Assembly: GCF_013911755.1 (NCBI RefSeq)
Contig: NZ_JACESP010000010.1
Coordinates: 1-64,000, forward strand
Direction of reading: 5' to 3'
Length of the DNA stretch: 64,000 bases
Source of the DNA: Sphingosinicella sp.
GTDB taxonomy: Bacteria; Pseudomonadota; Alphaproteobacteria; Sphingomonadales; Sphingomonadaceae
In this document: positions 44,194-54,628 of the stretch, one piece after another
How positions within the stretch are numbered: position 1 is the first letter of the stretch
How the letters are laid out: every line of letters starts with the position of its first letter
Translations under genes and position numbers: made by a program
Notes under the pieces: generated by a model
What the model was told of the DNA's origin: nothing
The model's input: only the letters and a program-made list of their open reading frames with translations
Databases searched by the model: none

Positions 44194-44215
44194 CCCCCGA
44201 GTCGGGGGCTTTTTC
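44194..44215 (-). terminator. intrinsic terminator of the 26-residue gene
   Basis: Stem AGCCCCCGA / TCGGGGGCT flanked by A6 and T5 runs, so it can work both ways. It follows the tiny ORF at 44257-44337 by about 40 bases on the minus strand and is the strongest terminator in this part of the window. Confidence 0.85.
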
Positions 44216-44256
44216 GTGTTGAGAGCGGCAGCAATGCCGCTCCGTGGCCACAGCGC

Positions 44257-44337
44257 CTAGAGGTAGCTGCCGCCGAACAGCCAGTCCCAGAAACCCTTCG
44301 CGGGCTGAGTCGGCTTACGAGTTGCATTCGTACGCAT
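44257..44337 (-). CDS. 26-residue microprotein with own promoter and terminator
   Basis: ATG at 44337, TAG at 44257, product of 26 residues: a basic start (RTNATRKPTQPAKG) and an aromatic end FWDWLFGGSYL. GGGGAAC lies 4-5 bases before the ATG, a promoter-like pair lies about 45-70 bases upstream and a strong intrinsic terminator follows. This complete unit argues for a true gene. The amphipathic tail could bind a membrane or a protein partner. No family recognised. Confidence 0.6.
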   Translation of the reverse strand: MRTNATRKPTQPAKGFWDWLFGGSYL

Positions 44338-44380
44338 TTTTGTTCCCCGGCATCACAGTGATGGCAACCTGCCATGCCGG

Positions 44381-44409
44381 TATTTATGCTTAACGAATAC
44401 GGTTTACAA
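44381..44409 (-). promoter_or_regulatory. sigma70-type promoter upstream of the 26-residue gene
   Basis: Minus strand: -35 TTGTAA (44409-44404), 17 bases, -10 TAAATA (44386-44381). Same -35 hexamer and spacing as the cold-shock promoter. Confidence 0.55.
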
Positions 44410-44425
44410 GCATTAACCGCTAAGA

Positions 44426-46735
44426 TTAACCACTCGCCTTAACCTTGGCGGGATAGTCGATCATCTCCTTGAGGTCGGCATCCTCCATCGGCCTGGCGAT
44501 GTGGTAGCCCTGACCGCGATCGCAGTGAATCTGCGCGAGCGCAAACAGCTGCTCGGGCGTTTCGATCCCTTCCGCGACGACCTCCAGCCCCAGGATATGC
44601 GCAAGCTCGACGGTCGACACCATCACTGCACGATCGGCCGGACCGTTCAGAAGTGCGTTGGTGAAACGGCGATCGATCTTGAGTTCGGTCGCCGGAATCT
44701 TGCGCAGATACTCCAGCGTCGACATGCCCGTGCCGTAATCATCGATGGCGATGCCGATGCCAAGCGCACGAAGCTCGTTGAGTGTTGCGAGCGCAGCTTC
44801 CCCCTCAGCGATTGCAGCCGTCTCCGTAATTTCGAGGACGAGAGCATCCGCAGGGATCTGATAGCGTGCGAGCATGGACCGAACGACATCCACGATCATG
44901 CGGGACGAGAGTTCGCTCGGCGACAGGTTGACCGACATCCGGAACGCCGGATTGCGGCGCAAAACATCGCGCGTCACGGCACCGGCACGATCGAGCACGA
45001 AGGCTGTGACCTTGCCGATTCGGCCATTGCGCTCGGCAACCTCCACGAAATCCATCGGGCTGATGGGGCCCCGCACCGGATGTGTCCAGCGCACCAGCGC
45101 TTCTGCGCCGGTGATCATCGCCGTTCGGAGATCGAGCTGCGGCTGATAGGCAACCCAGATGTGGCCCGCTTCGAGCGCATCATCGAGTTCACCGAGCAGC
45201 GACAACTTCCATTCCTTGGCCTTCGCCGTCGCCGGGTCGTGCACCATCCAGCAGACGCCTTCCTCGCTGGCCGCGTGCGCGGCGGCAAGGGCACTGGCGA
45301 GGCGGTGCGACATCGGCAGCGCGGTTTCGCGGTCGATCCCGAAGGCAACATCCACATCATAGCTGCGCTCGGCGACTTTGATGGGGCTGCGGAAGATGAG
45401 TTGCATCGCCTTGAACTGGTCCACGACCAGTTCAAGTTCCGAAGCGTTGGTGAGCCAAACGAAATTGCCGTCGTCGCCATGCCAGAGCTGCGCCCCGGTC
45501 GTACCGATCGACAGGCGCGCAGCGATGAGCTTGGTAAGTTCGTGTTCGAAATCGGGGGGCAGCGTGCTGACGATGTCCGCAAAGCGGCGCACGCGCGCGG
45601 CGACCAAAAGCTCCGACGAGACGAGATCCTCGCGGCGTAGCATCGCGTTGACGGTGGGGAGACCCGAAACGGGATGCACGAGACCAAGCTCTCGCCGACG
45701 TTCGAGCACCTGCCGCCACGCGAAGGCGACGAGCGAGCCGCCGGCCAGCAACAGCGCGGGCGCCACTTCGACGAACACGTGCGCGTGTTCGAGGACCAGT
45801 GGCAGCATGAGAAGCGCGGCGAGGCCCGGCACGCCGAGCATCCATTTGAACCGATTGCTGCCGTAAAGCAGCACTGCGGACACAGCGGCAGCCAGGAGCC
45901 ACAGCGGCCACCAGCCGAGAACCGTCGGCCGGCCGACCTTCAACGTTTCCGCGCCGAGAACCGTGACGAAAACGCTCGTGGCGTGCCCCTGCCCCGGCAC
46001 CGCGAGGCGTGTCGAAAGCGTTTTCGAATTGAGCCCCACCACGACCGTACGGCCTTTGATGTCGAGTTCCGACTGCCCGGCGAGAACATCGGCCGCACTC
46101 GCATAGGGGATCGATGCCAGTGTGTAGGAATAGTCGACCGGAAACCGCTCGCCCAGCGGCCCATCCACGCCAGCGATCGCCGTCTCCATCGACCTGCGCA
46201 CCCGGTCTCCGATCACCTGCCGATAGGCAAGATCGGGTATGCCGTTCCAGTAGCGCAGGAATTTCATCGTCGAGACCACCTCGGCGGTGTCGCCAAGGCT
46301 CGACGGCTCAAGGACTCGCGTCTTTCCATCGGCGCTGTAATCGTTCGTGCTGGCCAGGAACACGGCGCCCGGATGCCGGTCTATGACCTTCGCAAACGCG
46401 CGGTCTCCCTCCGGATCGAGCGGCGGCAGATAAAGATCGAAGAACACCCGGTCGGCACCGGACGCAAAGAGCCGATCGGTCAGCGCGGCAAGGCGCGCAC
46501 GGTTCCACGGCCAGGGGCCCTTCGCCGCGATCGACTCGTCATCAATGCCGACAACGACCACCTCCCCGCTCACCGGCTGGGCGCGGATCTTGTTGCGCAG
46601 CGTCAGAAGCGCAAGGTCCGCCGGTTCCATGAAAGCCGCAATCCCCATGAGGCCCGACACGAGCATCAGCCACAGCAAAGGCTTGCGCTTTTGCGCAAGC
46701 GCCGTGATCGGCTCGAGGGCGCGCGACAGGGACAT
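44426..46735 (-). CDS. CHASE2-degenerate GGDEF-EAL signalling protein
   Basis: A 769-residue membrane sensor. A first helix (about 19-37) is followed by a CHASE2 extracytoplasmic domain (VVVVGIDDESIAAKGPWPW) and two or three helices near 270-330. A diguanylate-cyclase-like domain has lost GGDEF (HGDDGNF instead). The EAL domain is complete: EALVRW near 548, NLSPSEL, EITE, DDYGTGMST, LKIDRRF, EGIET and QGYHIARP. It is therefore expected to hydrolyse c-di-GMP, with the degenerate domain possibly regulatory. Confidence 0.93.
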   Translation of the reverse strand: MSLSRALEPITALAQKRKPLLWLMLVSGLMGIAAFMEPADLALLTLRNKIRAQPVSGEVVVVGIDDESIAAKGPWPWNRARLAALTDRLFASGADRVFFDLYLPPLDPEGDRAFAKVIDRHPGAVFLASTNDYSADGKTRVLEPSSLGDTAEVVSTMKFLRYWNGIPDLAYRQVIGDRVRRSMETAIAGVDGPLGERFPVDYSYTLASIPYASAADVLAGQSELDIKGRTVVVGLNSKTLSTRLAVPGQGHATSVFVTVLGAETLKVGRPTVLGWWPLWLLAAAVSAVLLYGSNRFKWMLGVPGLAALLMLPLVLEHAHVFVEVAPALLLAGGSLVAFAWRQVLERRRELGLVHPVSGLPTVNAMLRREDLVSSELLVAARVRRFADIVSTLPPDFEHELTKLIAARLSIGTTGAQLWHGDDGNFVWLTNASELELVVDQFKAMQLIFRSPIKVAERSYDVDVAFGIDRETALPMSHRLASALAAAHAASEEGVCWMVHDPATAKAKEWKLSLLGELDDALEAGHIWVAYQPQLDLRTAMITGAEALVRWTHPVRGPISPMDFVEVAERNGRIGKVTAFVLDRAGAVTRDVLRRNPAFRMSVNLSPSELSSRMIVDVVRSMLARYQIPADALVLEITETAAIAEGEAALATLNELRALGIGIAIDDYGTGMSTLEYLRKIPATELKIDRRFTNALLNGPADRAVMVSTVELAHILGLEVVAEGIETPEQLFALAQIHCDRGQGYHIARPMEDADLKEMIDYPAKVKASG

Positions 46736-46851
46736 GTCGGCATGGTTACCGACTGAACCTTAAGAAAAGCTACCAGATGCCCTGCGAGGACGGCAAAAAA
46801 GCGCGCAAATCCGGCCTCCACCGTGGGCCGGTACCCGCGAAACGGATACGC

Positions 46852-49224
46852 CTATTCGCGAAGCTCGGCACCAGCCGCGCGCGCCGACGCGACGATCTTA
46901 CCGGCAATCGCGGAGAGTTCCTCTTCGGTGAAGCTGCGCTCGTCGGGCTGCAGCGTTACGCGCACGGCGAGCGAGCGTTTTCCCGGTTCGATGCCTGCGC
47001 CTTCGAACAGGTCGAACAGACGAACCGCCACGATGCGCTTCGGCTCGGCCTTTTGCACCGCGCGCAGCAGCGCGTCCGCCGCAAGCGCTTTGTCGGCAAC
47101 GAATGCGAAATCGCGCGTCACCGCCTGCAGCGCAGGCGGCGCGAACACGGGCCGGCTGCGCTTGCCGCGCGGTGCAGGGATGGCGTCGAGGAAGATCTCT
47201 GCGACGGCGACGCGGCCTTGAAGATCGAAGGCACGGGCAAGGCGCGGGTGAAGCTCACCGAACTCGGCAAGGATCGTTTTGGGGCCAAGACCGAGCTTCG
47301 CTGAGCGGCCCGGATGATACCATGCGCTCGCACCCGTGAAGGCCTGGGCACGTTCCACGGGCGCACCGGCGGCGGCGAGCAGCGCCAGCACCTCGGCCTT
47401 GGCGTCGAAGACGTCAAAGCCCTTCGCCGCACCTTCACGCCAGTCCTTCTCCTGCTTCGCGCCTGCCAGCACGATGCCAAGTGTGAGCCGCTCGCCTTCG
47501 CCGAGATAGCGGCGGCCAAGTTCGAACAGACGGATCGCGGCCGCGCCGCGATCGCTGTTGCGCTGTGCGGCGGCGATGAGGCCGGGGAGCAGCGAGGGCC
47601 GCATGACCGCGAGGTCGGCCGAGATCGGGTTTTCCAGCATGAATACGCCGCCGCCGAAGCGCTCGGCCTCCTGCGGCGCAATGAAGCTCCACGTCACGGC
47701 CTCGTCGAGACCACGCGCGGCGGCGGCACGGCGGAAGGTACGCTCGGTAAGCTGGGCGGGCGTTGCCGTGGGCTTCGCGACGCCCTCGGCGCGCGGCAGC
47801 GGTGTTGAGGGAATCGCGTCGAAGCCGGAGATGCGGACGACCTCCTCGACGATGTCGGCGGCGCCGTCCACATCGCGGCGCCACGACGGGGCGGTGACGC
47901 GCCAAGTGTCCCCGGTCTCGACCGCGAAGCCGAGGGCGGCGAGGATTTCTGCCTGCTTCGCCGGATCGACCGCGACGCCGGTCAGGCGCTCGGTGAGGTC
48001 CGGCGTGTAGTCCACCTTGGGAGCGACCTCGGGCGGCTGGCCCGCGCGGAGTTCGCGGCTGGGATCACCGCCGCACAGGTCGAGGACCATGCGGGTGGCG
48101 AGCTGGAGCCCGCCTTCTAGGAAGGCCGGGTCGACACCGCGTTCGAAGCGGGCGCGGGCATCCGAGGTGAGGCCGAGGGCGCGGCCGGTCTGGCCGATGC
48201 GCGCCGGTTCGAAGTAGGCGCACTCGATGAGGATATCGGTCGTCTCGGTCTCGACACCCGAATGCTCGCCGCCCATGATGCCCGCGATGTCGTGAACCTC
48301 ACGGTCGTCGGCGATCACGGTCATTTCGGGATCGAGCGCGTAGGTCTTGCCGTTGAGTGCAACCACGCTCTCGCCTTCAGCCGCGCGGCGGGCGACGATG
48401 GCGCCGGAGAGCTTCGCAAGATCGTAGACGTGCAAGGGCCGGCCGCGATCGAAGGTGATGAAGTTGGTGATGTCGACGAGCGCCGAGATCGGACGCAGGC
48501 CGATCGCGGTGAGGCGGCGCTGCAGCCAGTCGGGGGACGGGCCGTTCTTCACGCCGCGCACGACTCGGCCGAAGAAGGCAGGGCAGCCTTCGGGATCGTC
48601 GGTGCGGATTTCGATCGGGCAATCGTAGCCACCTTCGATGGCTTCGACCGTGCCCGGCTTCAGCGTGCCGAGGCCGAGCGCGGCGAGGTCGCGCGCAATG
48701 CCGCGCACGCCCATGCAATCCTGCCGGTTCGGCGTGACGGCGACCTCGATAACGGGATCATCGAGGCCGAGCACTTGCGCAAAGGGCGTGCCGACTGCGG
48801 GCGCGCCGGGAAGGTCGATGATGCCGGTGTGTGCGTCCGAAAGCTCAAGCTCGCGCTCCGAACACATCATGCCGTGCGATTCGACGCCGCGGATGGCAGC
48901 GACCTTCAAGGTCACGTCGATGCCGGGAACGTGCGTACCGGGCGCCGCGAACACGCCGTAGAGGCCCGCGCGCGCATTGGGCGCGCCGCAGACGACCTGC
49001 AGGGGCTCGCCCGCGCCGGTATCCACCTTCAGGACCTGGAGCTTGTCGGCCTGCGGATGCGGCGCGGCTTCCAGCACCTTCGCGACGCGGAACGGCGCGA
49101 GGCGATCCGCGGGGTTATCGACGCCTTCAACCTCGAGCCCGACGCGGGTGAGGCCAAGCACGATCTCGTCTAGCGTGGCGGCGGTGTCGAGGTGGTCCTT
49201 CAGCCACGAAAGCGTGAACTTCAT
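46852..49224 (-). CDS. pheT: phenylalanine-tRNA ligase beta subunit
   Basis: Large subunit (790 residues) of the alpha2beta2 synthetase. It starts [21 protein letters not shown], has a tRNA-binding/EMAP-like domain ([10 protein letters not shown]), the B3/B4 editing region, the B5 domain and a C-terminal RNA-binding domain ending [17 protein letters not shown]. The start overlaps the pheS stop by ATGA. A longer in-frame extension lies inside pheS and is not used. Confidence 0.97.
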   Translation of the reverse strand: MKFTLSWLKDHLDTAATLDEIVLGLTRVGLEVEGVDNPADRLAPFRVAKVLEAAPHPQADKLQVLKVDTGAGEPLQVVCGAPNARAGLYGVFAAPGTHVPGIDVTLKVAAIRGVESHGMMCSERELELSDAHTGIIDLPGAPAVGTPFAQVLGLDDPVIEVAVTPNRQDCMGVRGIARDLAALGLGTLKPGTVEAIEGGYDCPIEIRTDDPEGCPAFFGRVVRGVKNGPSPDWLQRRLTAIGLRPISALVDITNFITFDRGRPLHVYDLAKLSGAIVARRAAEGESVVALNGKTYALDPEMTVIADDREVHDIAGIMGGEHSGVETETTDILIECAYFEPARIGQTGRALGLTSDARARFERGVDPAFLEGGLQLATRMVLDLCGGDPSRELRAGQPPEVAPKVDYTPDLTERLTGVAVDPAKQAEILAALGFAVETGDTWRVTAPSWRRDVDGAADIVEEVVRISGFDAIPSTPLPRAEGVAKPTATPAQLTERTFRRAAAARGLDEAVTWSFIAPQEAERFGGGVFMLENPISADLAVMRPSLLPGLIAAAQRNSDRGAAAIRLFELGRRYLGEGERLTLGIVLAGAKQEKDWREGAAKGFDVFDAKAEVLALLAAAGAPVERAQAFTGASAWYHPGRSAKLGLGPKTILAEFGELHPRLARAFDLQGRVAVAEIFLDAIPAPRGKRSRPVFAPPALQAVTRDFAFVADKALAADALLRAVQKAEPKRIVAVRLFDLFEGAGIEPGKRSLAVRVTLQPDERSFTEEELSAIAGKIVASARAAGAELRE

Positions 49225-50306
49225 GCGCCGACTCCTCCCGAAAGCGTGGGTACGGCGAGGGGCGAGAAGCCGTAGTGCTTCAGCCAGCGCACATCGCCGT
49301 CGAAGAAGGCGCGAAGGTCGGTCATGCCGTATTTGAGCATCGCCAGACGGTCGATCCCCGCCCCGAAAGCGAAGCCCTGCCATTCGGCGGGATCGAGCCC
49401 GCACGCCGCGATGACGCGCGGATGCACCATGCCGGAACCGAGGATTTCGAGCCACGAGGCCTCACCGCCGATCTTGAGCGTGCCGCCTTCCCAAGAGCAG
49501 CCGACATCGACCTCAGCCGAGGGTTCGGTGAACGGGAAGTAGCTGGGGCGGAAGCGCAGCGTCACGTCATCGACCTCGAAGAAGGCCTTGATGAATGTTT
49601 CCAGCGTCCACTTGAGGTGCCCCATGTGGATGTTCCGGTCGATTACCAGCCCCTCGAGCTGGTGGAACATCGGCGTGTGCGTGGCGTCCGAATCCGAACG
49701 GTAGACACGGCCCGGCGCGATGATGCGGATCGGCGGCTGCTCGCTCATCATCGTGCGGATCTGCACGGGCGATGTGTGCGTGCGCAGCAGGAAGCGGCGG
49801 CCTTCCTTCGCGAGCTGTTCGGGGAAGTAGAACGTATCGTGCATCGCGCGCGCCGGGTGCGATTCCGGGATATTGAGCGCGGTGAAATTGTGCCAGTCGT
49901 CCTCGATCTCCGGGCCGGTCGCGACCGCGAAGCCGAGATCGGCGAAGATTTCGGCAAGTTCGTCCATCACTTGGCTGACCGGATGCACGGTGCCAAACCG
50001 GGCGGGCTCGACGGGAAGCGTGACGTCCACCGCCTCGGCGGCGAGCTTGGCATCGAGTTCGACAGCCTCAAGCTCCGCTTTCCGCGCGGAAAGCGCGTCC
50101 GAAACCGCCTCGCGCAGCACGTTCAGCGCCGCGCCCGCGACTTTCCGGGCTTCCGGGTCCATGCCGCCCAGCGCCTTCAGCTTCTGCGTGATCGCCCCCG
50201 ATTTGCCGAGTGCCGCGACGCGCAGCGCCTCGACGGCGGCGGCATCGGGTGCGGCGGCGATTTTAGCGAGCCACTCGCCCTGCTCGGCGGAAAGGTCGGA
50301 CATCAT
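49221..50306 (-). CDS. pheS: phenylalanine-tRNA ligase alpha subunit
   Basis: Catalytic subunit, 361 residues. Class II motifs are visible: motif 1 region [19 protein letters not shown], motif 2 [15 protein letters not shown] and [23 protein letters not shown], and motif 3 [15 protein letters not shown]. The N-terminal coiled coil binds tRNA. Two adjacent ATGs (50306, 50303). It lies downstream of rplT, with a terminator/attenuator hairpin between them. Confidence 0.97.
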   Translation of the reverse strand: MMSDLSAEQGEWLAKIAAAPDAAAVEALRVAALGKSGAITQKLKALGGMDPEARKVAGAALNVLREAVSDALSARKAELEAVELDAKLAAEAVDVTLPVEPARFGTVHPVSQVMDELAEIFADLGFAVATGPEIEDDWHNFTALNIPESHPARAMHDTFYFPEQLAKEGRRFLLRTHTSPVQIRTMMSEQPPIRIIAPGRVYRSDSDATHTPMFHQLEGLVIDRNIHMGHLKWTLETFIKAFFEVDDVTLRFRPSYFPFTEPSAEVDVGCSWEGGTLKIGGEASWLEILGSGMVHPRVIAACGLDPAEWQGFAFGAGIDRLAMLKYGMTDLRAFFDGDVRWLKHYGFSPLAVPTLSGGVGA

Positions 50307-50328
50307 TGAACCCCGGTTTTCAAAAGAA

Positions 50329-50366
50329 AAAGGCGCGGCCGCTGCCGTAAGCAGCGCCGCGCCTTA
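50329..50366 (-). terminator. terminator or attenuator between rplT and pheS
   Basis: Minus strand: AAGGCGCGGC-GCTGC, loop, GCAGC-GGCCGCGCCTT followed by TTTTTC. A strong hairpin with T run that ends rpmI-rplT; read-through would feed pheS. No leader peptide with Phe codons was seen. Confidence 0.8.
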
Positions 50367-50388
50367 CCATTGCTTTGGTTCGCGTTTG

Positions 50389-50754
50389 TTACGCGGCCTT
50401 CGCGAGCGCAGCTTCTGCCTGCTTGACGATGACCTTAAACGCGTCGCCCTCGTGGACGGCGAGATCGGCGAGCACTTTGCGGTCCAGCTCGACGCCGGCC
50501 AGCTTCAGGCCGTGCATGAACCGGCCATAGGTGAGGCCTTCTTCGCGGACAGCGGCGTTGATGCGCTGAATCCAGAGTGCGCGGAAATTCCGCTTCTTCA
50601 CCTTCCGGTCGCGATAAGCGTACTGGCCGGCCTTTTCGACCGCCTGACGCGCGATGCGGATGGTGTTCTTCCGGCGGCCGAAATAGCCCTTGGCTGCCTT
50701 CAGGATCTTCTTGTGCTTGGCGTGCGTGGTGACGCCGCGTTTGACACGTGCCAT
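50389..50754 (-). CDS. rplT: 50S ribosomal protein L20
   Basis: A 121-residue basic protein with the L20 opening [29 protein letters not shown] and the [19 protein letters not shown] block. It binds 23S rRNA early in large-subunit assembly. Second gene of rpmI-rplT, 11 bases after rpmI. Confidence 0.98.
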   Translation of the reverse strand: MARVKRGVTTHAKHKKILKAAKGYFGRRKNTIRIARQAVEKAGQYAYRDRKVKKRNFRALWIQRINAAVREEGLTYGRFMHGLKLAGVELDRKVLADLAVHEGDAFKVIVKQAEAALAKAA

Positions 50755-50765
50755 GCGTTATCCTC

Positions 50766-50972
50766 CTATTTCAGGCCGTAAGGCGCCCACTGCTTCAAGA
50801 CCTTCTTGGTCTCGCAGTCGGCCAGCACGTCGGTGCCGCGGTTTTGGCGGATATACTTGGAATTATGGCTGATGAGCCGGTGGCGCTTTCCGGCGACACC
50901 ATGCTTGAGCTTGCCAGTCGCGGTGATCTTCAACCGCTTCTTGACGCCGCTCTTCGTCTTGAGCTTGGGCAT
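50766..50972 (-). CDS. rpmI: 50S ribosomal protein L35
   Basis: A 68-residue basic protein ([38 protein letters not shown]). Normal L35 length. infC is not adjacent, unlike in E. coli. Confidence 0.97.
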   Translation of the reverse strand: MPKLKTKSGVKKRLKITATGKLKHGVAGKRHRLISHNSKYIRQNRGTDVLADCETKKVLKQWAPYGLK

Positions 50973-51142
50973 TTCCGTCTCCTTGAAACGCTATAAGACC
51001 GCCTCGGCAGCCCACACTGGCCGGGCGGTCACGTTTTCGAAGCGCGCGCTATAGCGGGGACACGCGAGAAGGGCAAGAGCAGCCTGCGTGTTCGGCAAAG
51101 GCATGACAGGATCGAAACCTGCTTGCAGAAAGGCGTGTCCGA

Positions 51143-51319
51143 ATGACCTCGGCAACGACTCAACACCACGAAGACACGATGAACGATCATCAGAAGACCA
51201 CGGCCCGAACCTGCCTTGCCGCCGGGTGCGCGGGCTACATCGTATCCTTCTCCGGCCGCCGCGCGCTTTACATCGGACGCACAGCCGAAATCCACGTCGA
51301 GCCATTTCCCGGCCAATAG
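51143..51319 (+). CDS. possible 58-residue protein
   Basis: Short plus-strand frame with ATG 51143 (AAAGG upstream) or 51179, encoding CLAAGCAGYIVSFSGRRALYIGRT in its middle. Cysteines and an alternating hydrophobic stretch give it some protein character, but no family and weak start signals. It lies in the 340-base gap between rpmI and the LysE gene. Confidence 0.3.
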   Translation: MTSATTQHHEDTMNDHQKTTARTCLAAGCAGYIVSFSGRRALYIGRTAEIHVEPFPGQ

Positions 51320-51360
51320 GCCGCAACGGAACGATTCCCGTGGATCGTCAATCGCGCTAG

Positions 51361-51993
51361 ATGCGCGGCATGACCATCATGCAATCCCTGATCGCCTTCA
51401 CCGCCGCCGCGACCGTGCTGACACTGACGCCCGGCGTCGATACGGCGATGGTGCTGCGGAGTGCCACCACCGGTCCACGCAGCGCGGCGTTCGCAGCGCT
51501 CGGCATCGGGCTTGGCTGCCTGATCTGGGGCGGCGCCGTCTCGCTCGGCCTCGGCGCACTGCTTGCGGCCTCGGAAACCGCCTTCATGATCGTAAAATGG
51601 GCCGGCGCGGCGTATCTTCTTTATCTCGGCGTCGGCCTGCTCCTGAAACCGCGCAGCGCGCTTGCCGTGGGCAGTGCCTCGACCGACGGCAGCGCGGGCG
51701 AGGCCTTCACGCGGGGGCTCGTCACGAATCTTCTCAACCCGAAGATCGGCGTTTTCTACATCACCTTCCTGCCGCAGTTCATCCCGACCGGGGTCGATCC
51801 CGCGGGGTATTCGTTCCTTCTTGCAGGCGTGCATGTCGTGCTCGGCACCTTGTGGTTCGCCGTGCTGATCGCCGCGACCGTGCCGCTCGGCCGGTTCCTT
51901 GCGCGGCCGCGCGTTGTAAAGACGATGGACCGGCTGACCGGCGGCGTCTTCATCGCGTTCGGGCTGAAACTGGCGCTTTCACGGCAGGGCTGA
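51361..51993 (+). CDS. LysE/RhtB-family amino-acid exporter
   Basis: A 210-residue protein with about six helices. The family opening LTLTPGVDTAMVLRSATTGPRSA and the mid-protein FTRGLVTNLLNPKIGVFYITFLPQF are diagnostic. It probably exports an amino acid or derivative; substrate unknown. ATG 51361 or 51370. Confidence 0.92.
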   Translation: MRGMTIMQSLIAFTAAATVLTLTPGVDTAMVLRSATTGPRSAAFAALGIGLGCLIWGGAVSLGLGALLAASETAFMIVKWAGAAYLLYLGVGLLLKPRSALAVGSASTDGSAGEAFTRGLVTNLLNPKIGVFYITFLPQFIPTGVDPAGYSFLLAGVHVVLGTLWFAVLIAATVPLGRFLARPRVVKTMDRLTGGVFIAFGLKLALSRQG

Positions 51994-51995
51994 GC

Positions 51996-52553
51996 CTATC
52001 CGAATAGCCCTGGCTGCACGGCTGCCACCGCCGCGCCTTCGTGCGCGAGCAGCCAGCGTTTGCGTTCGATGCCGCCGCCGAAGCCGGTGAGCGAGCCGTC
52101 CGCACCGATCACGCGGTGGCAGGGCACGATGATCGCCACGGGGTTCGCGCCGTTCGCCGCGCCGACCGCCCGAACGGCGGCCGGACGTCCGATGGCGGCG
52201 GCCTGCTCCGCATAGGTACGGGTTTCGCCTGGCGGGATACGCCTGAGCGCCGCCCAGGCCTCCTTCTGGAACGCCGTGCCGCCCGGATCGACCTCGACGC
52301 CTGCCGCCGCCGCGAAATCGCCCGCGAAGTAGGCCGCGAGCGCACGGGACACGACCGCGGGCGCCGCTTCCTGCATTTCGAGCACCACATCCGCGCCCTG
52401 ATAGCGGGCGAGCAACGTTTGAAAACGATCGTCCTTGTCGGCCCATTCGAGCGCACGCACGCGGCCGTCCGCGCCCCAGACGCAGAGCATGTCGCCGGTC
52501 GGCGTGCCGATTGCCGCGGCGGCAAGAGTGTGCCTAGGGGAACGCGAGATCAT
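51996..52553 (-). CDS. ogt: methylated-DNA-[protein]-cysteine S-methyltransferase
   Basis: A 185-residue suicide DNA-repair protein that takes alkyl groups from O6-alkylguanine. The acceptor Cys is C145 in [10 protein letters not shown], preceded by the arginine-finger helix [16 protein letters not shown]. No Ada domain is fused, so the Ogt-like form is the best call. It converges on the LysE gene with two bases between stops. Confidence 0.93.
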   Translation of the reverse strand: MISRSPRHTLAAAAIGTPTGDMLCVWGADGRVRALEWADKDDRFQTLLARYQGADVVLEMQEAAPAVVSRALAAYFAGDFAAAAGVEVDPGGTAFQKEAWAALRRIPPGETRTYAEQAAAIGRPAAVRAVGAANGANPVAIIVPCHRVIGADGSLTGFGGGIERKRWLLAHEGAAVAAVQPGLFG

Positions 52554-52573
52554 CGCCGCACGTTAGCCCCCTC

Positions 52574-54628
52574 ATGCAGACGTCGTCCATCCGCACAAGG
52601 GGTCGGACCTGGGGCCGATCCGGCCGCGACACATGGGACCGGTTTCCCGGTCCGGTGAAACTCGCCCTGAAAGTTGTAGCGTGGGTGATCGGCATTCTGT
52701 TCCTGCTATGGCTGGTCTTGTTCATCACCAAGGGGCGCTTCCTCGAACGCCCCTTCGAGCGGATCGCAACCGGCATCGTCGGGCGCGAGGTGCGCGTGGG
52801 CGGCGATTTCCAGCTTTATTCGAACCCGCACATCAAATTCCGCGCCGAAAGACTGGTTATCGACAATCCGGACTGGACCGAAGGCGAGCGCTTTGTCGAT
52901 TCGAAGCTGATCGACCTGCGGATCGACATCCTGCGGCTGATCTTTGGCAAGATGCTGTTCCGGCAAGCCACGCTGGAAGATACGCATTTCGCGCTGGAAT
53001 GGGACAAGGCGGGCGCGCGCAACAGCTGGACCTTCGGCGAAACACGCGGCGAGCCCTTCCGGCTTCCCGAAATCCGACGCGCGGCCATCACCGGCGCGAC
53101 GCTCGCCTATCGTGACCCGCCGCGGCGGCTGATCGCCGATCTCGCCTTTGCGCCAATCGCGGCGCGCTCGAGCCGGTTCGGGGAGGCGATCGGCTTCAAG
53201 GGCGGCGGCACCTCGATGGGCGAGGCGTTCCGCGTGACGGGCCGCCTCGAGAGCCCGGACGCCACGGCGGGAGGCGGGCGCAACGATCTGACGGCGCGGA
53301 TCGACGTGGGCGACAGCCGCATCGACGTCGCGGGAATGCTGCCGGGCGCGACGGAACTGGACGGCGCAGTGCTGAACCTCCGCGCCCAGGGCAGCAATCT
53401 TGCAACGCCCTTCCTGCTGCTCGGCGTCGCCGTGCCCGAAACGCGACGCTTCGATCTGGGCGGCGAGCTGCGGCCCGTGGGCAACGAATGGCGCATGACC
53501 AAGATCGCAGGAACGTTCGGCGAGAGCGACCTTTCCGGCAGCATGACCGTGCGGACCGGCGGCAAACGACTGTTCATCGCGGCAGACCTCGCGAGCCGCG
53601 CGCTCGACATTCTGGATGCGGGCCCCTGGATCGGCATACCGCCCGAACGGTTGGAGAGCATGGGCGGCAAGGGCGCGATCACCACTGAGGGCGGGCGGCC
53701 CCGCGTGCTGCCGAACGCGCCGCTGAACGCCGAAGGGCTGAGCCGGTTCGACGCACGCATCGCGTACCGCGCCGCGAACGTCCGCACGGGCACCATCCCG
53801 CTGCAAAACCTTCGCCTCTCGCTCGGGCTCGATAACCGGCTGTTGACGCTGAAACCGGTGCAGTTCGATTTCGCGGGCGGCACGCTGACCGGGAATATCA
53901 ACCTCAACGCCCGCCGGTCGCCGGTGGTGACGCGCTATGACATCAGCCTGACCCCCGTCCGCATCGCCGAGCTGCTGCGCGGCTTCGATGTCGAAAGCAC
54001 CGGAACGAATGGTGTTCTGAAAGGCCGGCTGGATCTAACCGGATACGGCAACGACGTGCGCGAATCGCTGGGATCGGCGAGCGGACGCATCGCGGTGGTC
54101 CTGCCGCAGGGCGATTTCTGGATTCGCAATGCGGAGCTTCTCGAACTCGACATTGGCGACTTCGTGGAAGCCGCGCTCGGCGACAAGCTGAAGGAACCTG
54201 CGCGCATCCGCTGCGGGCTCATTGCCTTCACGGTGAAAGACGGAGTGGGACGCGCCGATCCCATCTTCATCGATACGCGCAAGAATGTGATCCGCGGCGG
54301 CGGGCACATCAGCTTCAAGGACGAAAGCCTCAACCTCGCGGTGGAGGCCGATGCCAAGAACCCCAGCCTATTTTCCGGCCAGTCGCCGATCAGCGTCGGC
54401 GGTTGGTTCGCGGCGCCGACAGTAAACCCGATCTCGGGCGAACTGGCGAGCCGCGCGGCGGTAGGCGGCATCTTGGGGGCGCTGATCTCACCGCTCGCCG
54501 CGCTTGTCGCGTTCATTGACCTCGGCGACGAGGACGACACGGACTGCGCGCCAGTGCTGGCTGGGGCGAGCGGCGCGGCGGTGCGGGCGGCAGACAAGGC
54601 TGCCGAGAAGACAAAGTCGGACAGCTAA
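52574..54628 (+). CDS. AsmA-family protein
   Basis: A 684-residue protein anchored by one N-terminal helix (VKLALKVVAWVIGILFLLWLV, about 28-48) with a long periplasmic beta-rich AsmA region: VGGDFQLYSNPHIKFRAERLV, LRIDILRLIFGKMLFRQATLE and C-terminal RADPIFIDTRKNVIRGGGHI. AsmA-like proteins form bridge-type conduits for phospholipid between the two membranes. It divides a 20-base gap with ogt on the opposite strand. Confidence 0.93.
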   Translation: MQTSSIRTRGRTWGRSGRDTWDRFPGPVKLALKVVAWVIGILFLLWLVLFITKGRFLERPFERIATGIVGREVRVGGDFQLYSNPHIKFRAERLVIDNPDWTEGERFVDSKLIDLRIDILRLIFGKMLFRQATLEDTHFALEWDKAGARNSWTFGETRGEPFRLPEIRRAAITGATLAYRDPPRRLIADLAFAPIAARSSRFGEAIGFKGGGTSMGEAFRVTGRLESPDATAGGGRNDLTARIDVGDSRIDVAGMLPGATELDGAVLNLRAQGSNLATPFLLLGVAVPETRRFDLGGELRPVGNEWRMTKIAGTFGESDLSGSMTVRTGGKRLFIAADLASRALDILDAGPWIGIPPERLESMGGKGAITTEGGRPRVLPNAPLNAEGLSRFDARIAYRAANVRTGTIPLQNLRLSLGLDNRLLTLKPVQFDFAGGTLTGNINLNARRSPVVTRYDISLTPVRIAELLRGFDVESTGTNGVLKGRLDLTGYGNDVRESLGSASGRIAVVLPQGDFWIRNAELLELDIGDFVEAALGDKLKEPARIRCGLIAFTVKDGVGRADPIFIDTRKNVIRGGGHISFKDESLNLAVEADAKNPSLFSGQSPISVGGWFAAPTVNPISGELASRAAVGGILGALISPLAALVAFIDLGDEDDTDCAPVLAGASGAAVRAADKAAEKTKSDS

